Assembly: GCF_900177745.1 (NCBI RefSeq)
Contig: NZ_FXAR01000003.1
Location: forward strand, 186,001 to 250,000
From: Corynebacterium pollutisoli
Lineage (GTDB): Bacteria; Actinomycetota; Actinomycetes; Mycobacteriales; Mycobacteriaceae
Reading direction: 5' to 3'
Length of the DNA stretch: 64,000 nucleotides
Part shown: piece by piece, positions 1 to 7,416 of the stretch
Numbering within the stretch: the first letter of the stretch is position 1
How the letters are laid out: every line of letters starts with the position of its first letter
Made by a program: the position numbers and the translations under genes
Notes under the pieces: generated by a model
The model's input: only the letters and a program-made list of their open reading frames with translations
What the model was told of the DNA's origin: nothing
Database searches by the model: none

Positions 1-283
1 CGGCCGGCATGGTCTCGGGGATCTCGGAGGTCTCGAGCACGGGGTTGATCACGCATCCCGTGTGCTGCACGCCCTCGTCGTCGGGGCAGTCGTACACGAA
101 CAGTCGCTTGCCGACGCCGATCTGGTTCGCGGCGAGACCGACACCGTTGGCGACATCCATGGTCTCGTACATGTCGGCGATGAGGGTCTGGATCTCCTCG
201 CTCCCGATGTCGGCGGGGTCAACGGGCGTGGTGGGGTTGTGCAGCACGGGGTCGCCGTGGATCACAATCGGGCGGATCGTCAT
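1..283 (-). CDS. def: Peptide deformylase, 5' part (cut by window edge)
   Basis: Removes the N-formyl group from nascent proteins in the cytosol, using a bound metal ion. The visible 94 residues start [18 protein letters not shown] and carry deformylase motif 1 as GVGLAANQ near residue 48, plus the expected VLH segment near the N-terminus. Motifs 2 (EGCLS-type) and 3 (HExxH) lie beyond base 1, so activity cannot be judged. The ATG start is at 281-283. The gene is divergent from the DUF3263 gene, and only 16 bases separate the two starts, so their promoters must overlap. Family identification is firm; completeness is unknown. Confidence 0.93.
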   Translation of the reverse strand, partial: MTIRPIVIHGDPVLHNPTTPVDPADIGSEEIQTLIADMYETMDVANGVGLAANQIGVGKRLFVYDCPDDEGVQHTGCVINPVLETSEIPETMPA

Positions 284-287
284 GGCA

Positions 288-293
288 TACAGT
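288..293 (+). promoter_or_regulatory. -10 box of a leaderless promoter (DUF3263 gene)
   Basis: The hexamer TACAGT fits the corynebacterial TANNNT -10 pattern and ends 6 nt before the ATG at 300, so the transcript probably starts at or next to the start codon. No Shine-Dalgarno sequence is visible. The -35 region is not recognisable. Confidence 0.5.
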
Positions 294-299
294 TTAGGC

Positions 300-557
300 A
301 TGTCCGGCCTGAGTGAATCCGATGCCCGCCTCCTCGCCTTCGAGGAACGCGCGCCCCGCTCGGCGGGAGCGAAGGAGGAACTCATCCGCGCCGAGCTGGG
401 GATGAGCCCGGTCCGCTACTATCAGCGCCTCAATCTGCTTATCGACGTCCCCGCCGCCATGTCCGCCCATCCCGTCCTGCTCGGCCGTCTGCGGCGTATC
501 CGGGACCGACGGGCCGGGGAGCGCGCGGAACGCGCGGCCCGCGATGATTTAGACTGA
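300..557 (+). CDS. DUF3263 family protein
   Basis: A protein of 85 residues starting [19 protein letters not shown]. The segment [18 protein letters not shown] followed by [13 protein letters not shown] is typical of the actinobacterial DUF3263 family, small proteins with a helix-turn-helix look ([13 protein letters not shown]). Molecular function is not established. The ATG was chosen because it sits 6 nt after a TACAGT -10 box, and because the in-frame sequence upstream is antisense to the deformylase gene. The gene is divergent from def and is followed 5 bases later by the LytR_C gene. Confidence 0.8.
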   Translation: MSGLSESDARLLAFEERAPRSAGAKEELIRAELGMSPVRYYQRLNLLIDVPAAMSAHPVLLGRLRRIRDRRAGERAERAARDDLD

Positions 558-562
558 CTCCT

Positions 563-1234
563 GTGACGCATGTGAATCCGGAGAATCAGTCAGAGTCCGC
601 AGAATCCACCAGCACCGCCGCCGGTGCCGGTTCCGGTCTGCCGCTGCGCGGCCTGGCGATGGTGCTCATCGCCGTCGCCGTGCTGCTGGTGATGTGGGGC
701 CTCTACGCCGCCACGCAGAACACCGATTCCGACGGTGACCAGGCGGCCCCGGCCACGACCACGGAGGTCGTCGAGACGCGGGCCGAGCAGCCGACCGCCC
801 CCGCCGAGGAGACCACCGAGGAGGCGCCGGAGGAGACCACGACCGAGGAGGAGGCCGACGCCACCGACGCCACCGACGCCACCGAGGAGGAGACCACCGA
901 GGCCCCCGCTCCGGCTCCGGCGCCCGCCCCCGCGGACGAGCCGTCCCGCCTCAACGTCATCAACAACTCCACGGTGCCGAACCTGGCCGCCGATGTCGCC
1001 GACCGCATGCGCGCGGACGGCTACGAGGTCGGTGAGGTGGGCAACCTGGCGGACCACATCCTCCCGGAGAACACCGTCTTCTTCCAGCCCGGTAACGCCG
1101 AGGCGGAGCAGCGGGCCCGCGAGCTGGCGGAGCGCGTCGGGGGCGTGGCCCGCGAGTACGAGAGCTTCCTCCCGGAGAACACCGACGGCCGCAACGATCT
1201 GACGTTGGTGCTGGTGAACCAGGTGGCCCTGTAA
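563..1234 (+). CDS. LytR C-terminal domain membrane protein
   Basis: A protein of 223 residues with a short cytoplasmic N-terminus, one membrane helix (about residues 32-54, [16 protein letters not shown]), a low-complexity linker rich in T, E, D, A and P (about 60-125, including TDA and PA repeats), and a C-terminal LytR_C domain (about 130-223, starting [18 protein letters not shown]). LytR_C domains occur alone or on LytR-CpsA-Psr ligases that attach polymers to the cell wall; this protein lacks the LCP catalytic domain. The GTG start at 563 lies 7 nt after TAGACT (550-555), consistent with its own leaderless transcript. Its stop overlaps the next ATG by one base. Confidence 0.82.
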   Translation: MTHVNPENQSESAESTSTAAGAGSGLPLRGLAMVLIAVAVLLVMWGLYAATQNTDSDGDQAAPATTTEVVETRAEQPTAPAEETTEEAPEETTTEEEADATDATDATEEETTEAPAPAPAPAPADEPSRLNVINNSTVPNLAADVADRMRADGYEVGEVGNLADHILPENTVFFQPGNAEAEQRARELAERVGGVAREYESFLPENTDGRNDLTLVLVNQVAL

Positions 1235-2373
1235 TGGCCGTCGAACCGATCCCCTTCCGCCGTTCGCCGCGGCCGACGCTCGGCGTGGAGTGGGAGGTCG
1301 CGCTCGTCGACCCGGTGACGCGTGACCTGGCGCCGAAGGCGGAGGAGGTCATCGACATCGTCCAGCGCGACAACCCCGAGGTGCACCTGGAGAAGGAGTT
1401 CCTGCAGAACACCGTCGAGCTGGTCACCGGAGTGCATGACACGGTGCCGCAGGCCGTCGCCGAGCTGGCGCACGACCTCAACGTGGTGCGCGACGCGGCG
1501 GAGCAGCTGGGTCTCAAGGTGTGGGCGTCGGGGTCGCACCCGTTCTCGGACTGGCGGAAGAACCCGGTGAGCGCGAAGATGTCCTACGCGGAGATCATCA
1601 ACCGCACCCGTTACTGGGGTTCGCAGATGCTCATCTGGGGCATCCACGTGCACGTCGGCATCTCGCACGAGGACCGCGTGTGGCCGATCATCAACGCGCT
1701 CATGACGAAGTACCCGCACCTGCTGGCGCTGACGGCGTCCTCGCCGGGGTGGGACGGCATCGACACCGGTTACGCCTCCAACCGCACCATGCTCTACCAG
1801 CAGCTGCCCACCGCGGGACTGCCGTACCAGTTCACCACCTGGGCGGAGTGGGAGTCCTACATGCACGACCAGGGGATCTCCGGCGTCATCAACCACACCG
1901 GGTCGATGCACTTCGACATCCGCCCGGCCCCGAAGTGGGGGACCGTGGAGGTCCGCGTCTCCGACTCCACCTCCAACCTGCGGGAACTGGCCGCCGTCGT
2001 GGCGCTGACGCACTGCCTCGTCGTCCACTACGACCGCATGATCGACCGCGGGGAGGAGCTGCCGATCCTGCAGCCCTGGCACGTCGCGGAGAACAAGTGG
2101 CGGGCCGCCCGCTACGGCATGGACGCCCTGGTGATCACCAGCCGCGCCACCGACGAGCGCTGGGTCACCCAGGAGCTCACCGATCTCGTCGACGAGCTCG
2201 CCCCCCTCGCCGAGGAGCTCGGCTGCCTCCACGAGCTCAGCCTCATCCCCGAGATCCTCGAGCGCGGTGCCGGGTACCAGCGGCAGCGCCGCATCCACGA
2301 GAAGACCGGCAGCTGGCTCGGCGTCATCGACGCCACCTGCGCGGAGATGGAGGAGATGGTGCCCCGTGACTGA
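1234..2373 (+). CDS. Carboxylate-amine ligase, YbdK / GCS2 family
   Basis: An ATP-dependent enzyme of 379 residues in the glutamate-cysteine ligase type 2 family. The N-terminus [14 protein letters not shown] carries the glutamate-binding GxExE-like signature. [23 protein letters not shown] and the segment [22 protein letters not shown] are the conserved core of YbdK-like enzymes. Length is normal for the family. Many annotated members form gamma-glutamyl amide bonds weakly, and the true substrate is often unknown; a role in low-molecular-weight thiol or ergothioneine synthesis is possible but cannot be shown here. It is translationally coupled to the LytR_C gene (TAATG) and its 3' end overlaps the next gene by 8 bases. 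Confidence 0.85.
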   Translation: MAVEPIPFRRSPRPTLGVEWEVALVDPVTRDLAPKAEEVIDIVQRDNPEVHLEKEFLQNTVELVTGVHDTVPQAVAELAHDLNVVRDAAEQLGLKVWASGSHPFSDWRKNPVSAKMSYAEIINRTRYWGSQMLIWGIHVHVGISHEDRVWPIINALMTKYPHLLALTASSPGWDGIDTGYASNRTMLYQQLPTAGLPYQFTTWAEWESYMHDQGISGVINHTGSMHFDIRPAPKWGTVEVRVSDSTSNLRELAAVVALTHCLVVHYDRMIDRGEELPILQPWHVAENKWRAARYGMDALVITSRATDERWVTQELTDLVDELAPLAEELGCLHELSLIPEILERGAGYQRQRRIHEKTGSWLGVIDATCAEMEEMVPRD

Positions 2374-2818
2374 TCTCGTCCTCGTCCCCACGGCCGGCCG
2401 CATGCCGGACACGTGGACCGACGTCATCCGCGCCTTCCCCGCCGGGTGGAAGCCCTGGCTGCCCAACCCCGTGGCGGGCAGCCTCGAGAGCTACCTCGAC
2501 AAGCAGGAGTTGCGGAAGGTGGTCCTCGTCGGCCACGGCACCGGCGCCCTGGCCGCGCTGGCCCTGGCCCGCTCGCAGCCGCAGCGCGTCAGCCACCTCG
2601 TGCTCGCCGATCTGCCTGACACCGCGCCCACGCGCCGCGCCGTGAAGCTGCTCCCCGGGTTCCTCTTCCGCCGCAAGCAGGAGGTGCTCGATTCCCTCGC
2701 GCAGGCCGAGAACCTCGACGTCGCCATGCCGACCCTGCTTATCGACGTCACCTACGACCGGGATCCCGCCGGTTTCGTCGCCGCGATCGACGGGTTCCTC
2801 ACCGCGCATCCGCAGTGA
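2366..2818 (+). CDS. Small alpha/beta-hydrolase fold protein
   Basis: A protein of 150 residues starting [17 protein letters not shown] from a GTG that overlaps the 3' end of the ligase gene. The nucleophile-elbow region reads [16 protein letters not shown] (about residues 51-66), where the usual GxSxG is GHGTG: the serine position holds Gly, with a Thr next to it. [14 protein letters not shown] and LLIDVTYDR segments fit the fold, but it is much shorter than normal hydrolases (about 250-300 residues), lacking most of the cap. It may be a degenerate, non-catalytic hydrolase. Its 3' end overlaps the convergent glycosyltransferase gene by 20 bases. Confidence 0.65.
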   Translation: MTDLVLVPTAGRMPDTWTDVIRAFPAGWKPWLPNPVAGSLESYLDKQELRKVVLVGHGTGALAALALARSQPQRVSHLVLADLPDTAPTRRAVKLLPGFLFRRKQEVLDSLAQAENLDVAMPTLLIDVTYDRDPAGFVAAIDGFLTAHPQ

Positions 2819-3968
2819 GTGACCGGTACCGGTCCCACCCCGCCCAGGCCGTCCAGCCCAGGAGGAAGAGCAGTCCGTAGCCGGTGAAGGCCAGCTGCCA
2901 GGCGACGTTGACCTCGAGGAACCACGGGCCGGGGTAGGCCATCTGCGGCCACAGCACGCCGGAGACGTAGGGCAGCAGTATGACGAACACCACCGCCACG
3001 GTGAACAGGGCGCCGAGCTGGGCGGCGAGGAAGCCGCGGGCGTCGATACGCGAGGCGATGCCGGCGATGACGGCGACGGTGAGCGGAACGATCCACACCC
3101 AGTGGTGGAACCACGAGAACGGGGAGACCAGGCATGCGCCGATGCCCGTGAGCGCCAGGGCGAGGGTGCGGTTGCCGCGGCGCAGCGCCAGCCACGCGGC
3201 GGCGGCCGTCAGGGCCGTGACCAGCAGGGCGAGCAGCAGCCACAGGAGCGTGGAGTCGGTGCCCGCGTTGCGCACCAGCAGTGACTTGATCGACTGCGCG
3301 CCGGGATTCTCGTGGACGCCGACGCGCTCGGAATTGAGCATCGCCTCGCGCCAGAAGGCCCCGGCGTCGGGGACGATGAAGAACCCGGCGACGACGGTGG
3401 CCAGGAACGTGCCGGCGGCCACGGCCGCGGCCCGGAAGCGGCGCTGCACGAGGAAGATGATGACGAAGAACGCCGGGGTGAGCTTCAGCCCGGCGGCGAT
3501 GCCGATGCCGACGCCCGCCAAGCGGTGGTGCCGCGGCAGGACATCGACGGCCACGAGCAGCATGAGGATGAGGTTGATCTGGCCGTAGTAGAAGGAGCCG
3601 CGGACGGGCTCCGTGGCCAGGAAGGCCACCGCCAGCAGGACCGCGAGGAACGCGACGGGGCGACGGCGTTCGGAGAAGCACAGGAGGATGACGGCGACGA
3701 GTGCCAGCAGGTTCGCGGCCTGCCAGATGATCGTCGCCAGATCCGGGGTGAGCGTGGCCAGCCAGCGGAACACACCCGCGGCGAACGGCGGGTAGGTGAA
3801 GGGGAGCTCGCCGAGGAGCGGGGCGTCGTACAGCAGCCCGCCCTCGTTGAGGCGGCGGCCCGCCAGCAGGTAGACCTGCAGGTCGGTGGGCACGTGGAGG
3901 CCCAGGTCCAACCCCCCGACGACGTAGGTCTCCTTGCGGGCCATCCACGCGCCCAGCCACAGCAGCAC
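2799..3968 (-). CDS. GT87-type polyprenol-phosphate glycosyltransferase, multi-pass membrane protein
   Basis: A polytopic membrane protein of 389 residues with roughly ten hydrophobic helices. Near the N-terminus GLDLGLHVPTDLQVYLLAGRRL and LLYDAPLLGELPFTYPPFAA contain the acidic loop and Y-TYPP element typical of GT-C glycosyltransferases of the DUF2029/GT87 group (PimE/MptC-like). These transfer mannose or arabinose from decaprenyl-phosphate donors to cell-envelope glycans outside the membrane. The start is uncertain: GTG at 3968 was used, and the in-frame stop TAG just upstream limits any extension to about 19 residues with no ATG. The exact glycan cannot be predicted. Confidence 0.72.
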   Translation of the reverse strand: MLLWLGAWMARKETYVVGGLDLGLHVPTDLQVYLLAGRRLNEGGLLYDAPLLGELPFTYPPFAAGVFRWLATLTPDLATIIWQAANLLALVAVILLCFSERRRPVAFLAVLLAVAFLATEPVRGSFYYGQINLILMLLVAVDVLPRHHRLAGVGIGIAAGLKLTPAFFVIIFLVQRRFRAAAVAAGTFLATVVAGFFIVPDAGAFWREAMLNSERVGVHENPGAQSIKSLLVRNAGTDSTLLWLLLALLVTALTAAAAWLALRRGNRTLALALTGIGACLVSPFSWFHHWVWIVPLTVAVIAGIASRIDARGFLAAQLGALFTVAVVFVILLPYVSGVLWPQMAYPGPWFLEVNVAWQLAFTGYGLLFLLGWTAWAGWDRYRSLTADAR

Positions 3969-4022
3969 GGAGATGAGTACGGGTGCGCCGAGCAGTGGGG
4001 CGGGGCGGTGCGGGATGGTGTC

Positions 4023-4403
4023 CTATCGTCTGCGGATGGAGCGGTCGGCGGGGGCGTCGTTACGCGACATATCCTCCCGCACACCATAGAGCCCTTCGCG
4101 ACGGGACACGCGGCCGAGACGCTGCGCGGTGACCGGGGAGGTCATGGCGGCGAAAATCACCAGGAGAATGAGCACGCCGAGATCGCCGCGCTCCGCGACC
4201 CCGAACTCCGGGTCGCCGGTGACCTTGAGCAGGGCACCGAGGATCGTGAGGATGAGGCCGGTGGTCTGCGGCTTCGTGATCGCGTGAATGCGCGACATCG
4301 TGTCCGGGAAGCGGACGACGCCGACCGCCGCGGAGAACACCAGGAACGCGCCGACGATGATGAGGATGAGGGACGTGACGTCCGCGAACAGTGTGTAGGT
4401 CAT
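4023..4403 (-). CDS. mnhG: Na+/H+ antiporter subunit G (MnhG/MrpG)
   Basis: A protein of 126 residues with three hydrophobic segments. VGVVRFPDTMSRIHAITKPQTTG is the hallmark of MrpG. It is a small subunit of the heteromeric Mrp antiporter in the plasma membrane, required for assembly of the complex. It is the last gene of the operon; its ATG overlaps the stop of mnhF by one base. The C-terminal tail after about residue 95 is polar and arginine-rich. Confidence 0.9.
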   Translation of the reverse strand: MTYTLFADVTSLILIIVGAFLVFSAAVGVVRFPDTMSRIHAITKPQTTGLILTILGALLKVTGDPEFGVAERGDLGVLILLVIFAAMTSPVTAQRLGRVSRREGLYGVREDMSRNDAPADRSIRRR

Positions 4404-4678
4404 TAGCTGCCGTCCCTCTTGCGGAAGCGGGCGACGGACACCGAGGCGATGAAGGCCAGCATCGCGATGACGAGCATCGCATTGGCGACGGTGGTGTCCA
4501 GCGTCCAGCAGATGTAGGTGGCCAGGGCGCACTGGAGCATCGCGACGAAACCGTCCAGGCCCAGCATCCGGTCCATGGAGTTCGGCCCGACGACGATCCG
4601 CCACGTCATGATGACGAAGGACACGGCGAAGAACGCCGCCGGGATGAGCAGGAAGGTGGTGTAGAGCTCGGGGTTCAC
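4403..4678 (-). CDS. mnhF: Na+/H+ antiporter subunit F (MnhF/MrpF)
   Basis: A protein of 91 residues with three membrane helices. The conserved segment RIVVGPNSMDRMLGLDG identifies MrpF. The GTG start at 4676-4678 was chosen because it lies 6 nt after GAGGAG and right after the mnhE stop; the longer open frame upstream is antisense-like sequence overlapping mnhE. It forms part of the Mrp complex that exchanges Na+ (or K+) for protons and supports pH and salt tolerance. Confidence 0.88.
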   Translation of the reverse strand: MNPELYTTFLLIPAAFFAVSFVIMTWRIVVGPNSMDRMLGLDGFVAMLQCALATYICWTLDTTVANAMLVIAMLAFIASVSVARFRKRDGS

Positions 4679-4680
4679 GG

Positions 4681-5190
4681 TCAGCTCCTCTCGAAGATGC
4701 GGATCATGCGGCGTTCCAGGGTCTGGATGGTCTCGATCTCCCGGGCCAGGGCGGCCTCGCTGCCGGCGTCGAGGAGGTGCACCGTCCACATGCGGTTGGC
4801 GATGTCGATGTCACTGACCGAACCACCCGGCTGCAGGTTGTACAGCACCGTGGCGAACGACAGGACCAGCTCGTTGGACACGCGCATCGGCACCTTGACG
4901 ATCGCCGACTGCGGTGGCGCCGCCGGGCGCAGCGACAGCCAGGCGACCTTCACCGACGCCACGGCCAGGTCCTTGAACCAGCCGAGCATGTGGAGGAACA
5001 GCAGCCACCAGTTGACGCTCAGACCGGCGATGGGCATCGCCGGCAGGGGCAGACCGAAGACGATGAGCGAGCCGACGAGCAGGCCCGAGATGATGTTCGC
5101 CCAGGTGAACTCGCCCATGAGCAGGCACCACATGAGAGTGATCCACACGATGAACCAGGGGCGGAAGCGGCGGCGGATTCCGGCGATCAC
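4681..5190 (-). CDS. mnhE: Na+/H+ antiporter subunit E (MnhE/MrpE)
   Basis: A protein of 169 residues with two or three N-terminal membrane helices and a cytoplasmic C-terminal domain. Conserved segments include GEFTWANIISGLLVG, the VKVAWLSLRP region, and NLQPGGSVSDIDIANRMWTVHLLD. This is the usual MrpE architecture. It starts at GTG (5188-5190), overlapping the mnhD stop by 4 bases (GTGA), which indicates coupled translation. Confidence 0.9.
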   Translation of the reverse strand: MIAGIRRRFRPWFIVWITLMWCLLMGEFTWANIISGLLVGSLIVFGLPLPAMPIAGLSVNWWLLFLHMLGWFKDLAVASVKVAWLSLRPAAPPQSAIVKVPMRVSNELVLSFATVLYNLQPGGSVSDIDIANRMWTVHLLDAGSEAALAREIETIQTLERRMIRIFERS

Positions 5191-6929
5191 GGCTGGACCT
5201 CCTCGGGGGCGGTTTCGACCGCGGGCTGCGGCTCGGGGAGCATGTGGTCACGGTTGCGCAGGGTGTCGGAGCCGTCGTCGAGACGCTGCTGGTCGAGGGT
5301 ACGGCCCGGGTTGTCCGCGGTGGTGCCCAGGACGGCCGAGCGGTAGATGGTGACGTCCTGCGCGCTCTCCGCGGCGCGTCCCGTGACGCCGGCGATGGGG
5401 CCGGCGAGGACGGTCACGGCCAGGGAGGCGGCGATGAGGGTGGCGGTGGAGGCGACCATGCCGACGGGCATGCGGCCGACGTCGTCACGCTCGACGAACT
5501 CGACCTCGTCGGTGATGTCCGCCAGCGGGGCCGGACGGGCCATGGCGACGTTGCCCTCCGGGGCGTCCTTACGGTCGCGCCAGAAGCCCTTCGACCACAC
5601 GAGCACCATGACGTAGAGGGTGAGCAGCGAGGTGACCACGGCACCGCCGATGAGCAGCCACGCCATGAACCCGCCGACGTTCGCGCTGGCCTCGATGAGG
5701 ATGATCTTGCCCAGGAACCCGGAGAACGGCGGGATGCCGCCCAGGTTGAGCGCCGGGATGAGGTAGAGGATCGCGATGACCGGGGCCGTGTACGCCAGCG
5801 ACCCGAGGCGACGCAGCGAGGAGGTGCCTGCCTGCCGCTCGATGAGGCCGACGACGAGGAACAGCGCGGTCTGCACGAGAATGTGGTGCACGGCGTAGAA
5901 GATCGCCCCGGACAGGCCCTGGGCGGAGCCCAGTGCGATGCCGAAGATCATGTAGCCGATGTGGCTGACCAGGGTGAACGACAGGAGTCGTTTGATGTCG
6001 TTCTGCGCCATCGCACCGAGGATGCCCACGATCATCGTCGCCAGACCGACCCACATGAGCAGGCCGTCGAGCGAGCCGTCGGTGAACACCACCGAGCGCA
6101 TGCGGATGATCGAGTACACGCCGACCTTGGTCAGCAGACCCGCGAACACGGCGGTGACCAACGACGGGGCGGTGGGGTAGGAGTCCGGCAGCCAGGCGTC
6201 CAGCGGGAAGACCGCGGCCTTGATGCCGAAGGCGACGAGCAGGGTGCCGAAGATCGCCGCGCGCGTACCGCTGGGCACGTCCTCCATGCGCATGCCGATC
6301 TGCGCCAGGCTCATCGTGCCCACCGCGGCGTAGACCATGGCGAGGGCGAAGAGGAAGATCATCGACGACACCATCGAGACCATGACGTAGGAGACACCGG
6401 CACGCACGCGCGACGGCGAGGCGCCGAGGGTGAGCAGCACGTAGGAGGCGACGAGGAAGACCTCGAAACCGACGTACAGGTTGAACAGGTCGCCGGCCAG
6501 GAAGGACATGTTCACGCCCATGCTCAGCAGCATGTAGGTGGGCAGGAACACGGCGACGGGCTCGTCCTTGCCACCGTCGCGGATACCCTGGCTGATCGCA
6601 TACCACATGACGCAGAACAGGACGACGGAGGAGACGGTGAGCATCACCGCCGACAGGCGGTCCGCGACCAGCGTTATGCCGATCGGGGCGTCCCAGCCGC
6701 CGAGCTGCACCGTCTGGATGCCCTCCAGGTCCACGACCATGACCATCGAGGCGGTCAGGCCGATGAGGACGAGCAGGGTGCCCAGGGCGATGGTGCGCTG
6801 GATGTGCGGGTGCCGACCCGCCAGCAGCGCCAGGGCCGCCGCCGCCGCCGGCAGGATCACCGGCAGCGGAATGAGGAACGGCATGTACGGCAGCAGTGCG
6901 TCAACGAAGGGGGTGATCGTCTCAGTCAT
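5187..6929 (-). CDS. mnhD: Na+/H+ antiporter subunit D (MnhD/MrpD)
   Basis: A protein of 580 residues of the proton-translocating NADH:quinone-oxidoreductase subunit family (NuoN/NuoM-like), with about 14 membrane helices. Conserved features include FNLYVGFEVFLVASYVLL (a helix with the key glutamate), GIKAAVFPLDAWLPDSYPTAPS (the lysine helix), and AQNDIKRLLSFTLVSHIGYM. It is a core ion-translocating subunit of the Mrp complex. ATG at 6929 is preferred to TTG at 6932; it overlaps the mnhC stop by 8 bases. A long polar tail of about 95 residues follows the last helix. Confidence 0.93.
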   Translation of the reverse strand: MTETITPFVDALLPYMPFLIPLPVILPAAAAALALLAGRHPHIQRTIALGTLLVLIGLTASMVMVVDLEGIQTVQLGGWDAPIGITLVADRLSAVMLTVSSVVLFCVMWYAISQGIRDGGKDEPVAVFLPTYMLLSMGVNMSFLAGDLFNLYVGFEVFLVASYVLLTLGASPSRVRAGVSYVMVSMVSSMIFLFALAMVYAAVGTMSLAQIGMRMEDVPSGTRAAIFGTLLVAFGIKAAVFPLDAWLPDSYPTAPSLVTAVFAGLLTKVGVYSIIRMRSVVFTDGSLDGLLMWVGLATMIVGILGAMAQNDIKRLLSFTLVSHIGYMIFGIALGSAQGLSGAIFYAVHHILVQTALFLVVGLIERQAGTSSLRRLGSLAYTAPVIAILYLIPALNLGGIPPFSGFLGKIILIEASANVGGFMAWLLIGGAVVTSLLTLYVMVLVWSKGFWRDRKDAPEGNVAMARPAPLADITDEVEFVERDDVGRMPVGMVASTATLIAASLAVTVLAGPIAGVTGRAAESAQDVTIYRSAVLGTTADNPGRTLDQQRLDDGSDTLRNRDHMLPEPQPAVETAPEEVQP

Positions 6930-7416
6930 CAACCTCTCCCTTCACCGGAGCTTCGAAGGACTTCGGGCCGAAGGCATCGCCCTCGGACGTGACGCGACCG
7001 GTGTCCGGATCATCGGACGCGTCGTGGTCGGGTGCGGCGCTCGCCGTGGCGGGGCGCGCCGCGATGGCGGCATCCTCGAGGTCATCCTCGATGACGTCCG
7101 CGGTGCGGTAACGGTACTGGCGGTACGCCAGGGTGAGGATGAACGCCGTTAACGCCATCGCGATGACGATCGCCGTGAGGATCATCGCCTGCGCGAGCGG
7201 ATCCGCCACGTTCGCATCCTCGTGGACCAGGGACTTGCGCCCCATGATCGGCGGCGCACCGGCCGAGCCGCCCGCCTGCAGGATGAGCAGGTTGGCGCCG
7301 TTGCCGATGAGCATGAGGCCGAGCATCATCTTGGTCATCGCGCGGTCGAGCACGAGGTACACGCCCGCGGAGATGAGGGTGCCCGCCGCGAGCAGCAGGA
7401 AGAGGTTCGCGACCAT
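6922..7416 (-). CDS. mnhC: Na+/H+ antiporter subunit C (MnhC/MrpC)
   Basis: A protein of 164 residues, a NuoK-like subunit with three membrane helices. It contains AGVYLVLDRAMTKMMLGLMLIGNGANLLIL and DPLAQAMILTAIVIAMALTAF. Its ATG directly abuts the mnhA stop codon. The roughly 50-residue polar C-terminal tail is longer than in many MrpC proteins. It is part of the membrane-embedded antiporter together with subunits A and D. Confidence 0.92.
   Translation of the reverse strand: MVANLFLLLAAGTLISAGVYLVLDRAMTKMMLGLMLIGNGANLLILQAGGSAGAPPIMGRKSLVHEDANVADPLAQAMILTAIVIAMALTAFILTLAYRQYRYRTADVIEDDLEDAAIAARPATASAAPDHDASDDPDTGRVTSEGDAFGPKSFEAPVKGEVDD

Noticed and set aside
2366..2818. Active alpha/beta hydrolase
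   Set aside because: The nucleophile position in GHGTG is not Ser and the protein is about half the normal length, so catalysis was not claimed.
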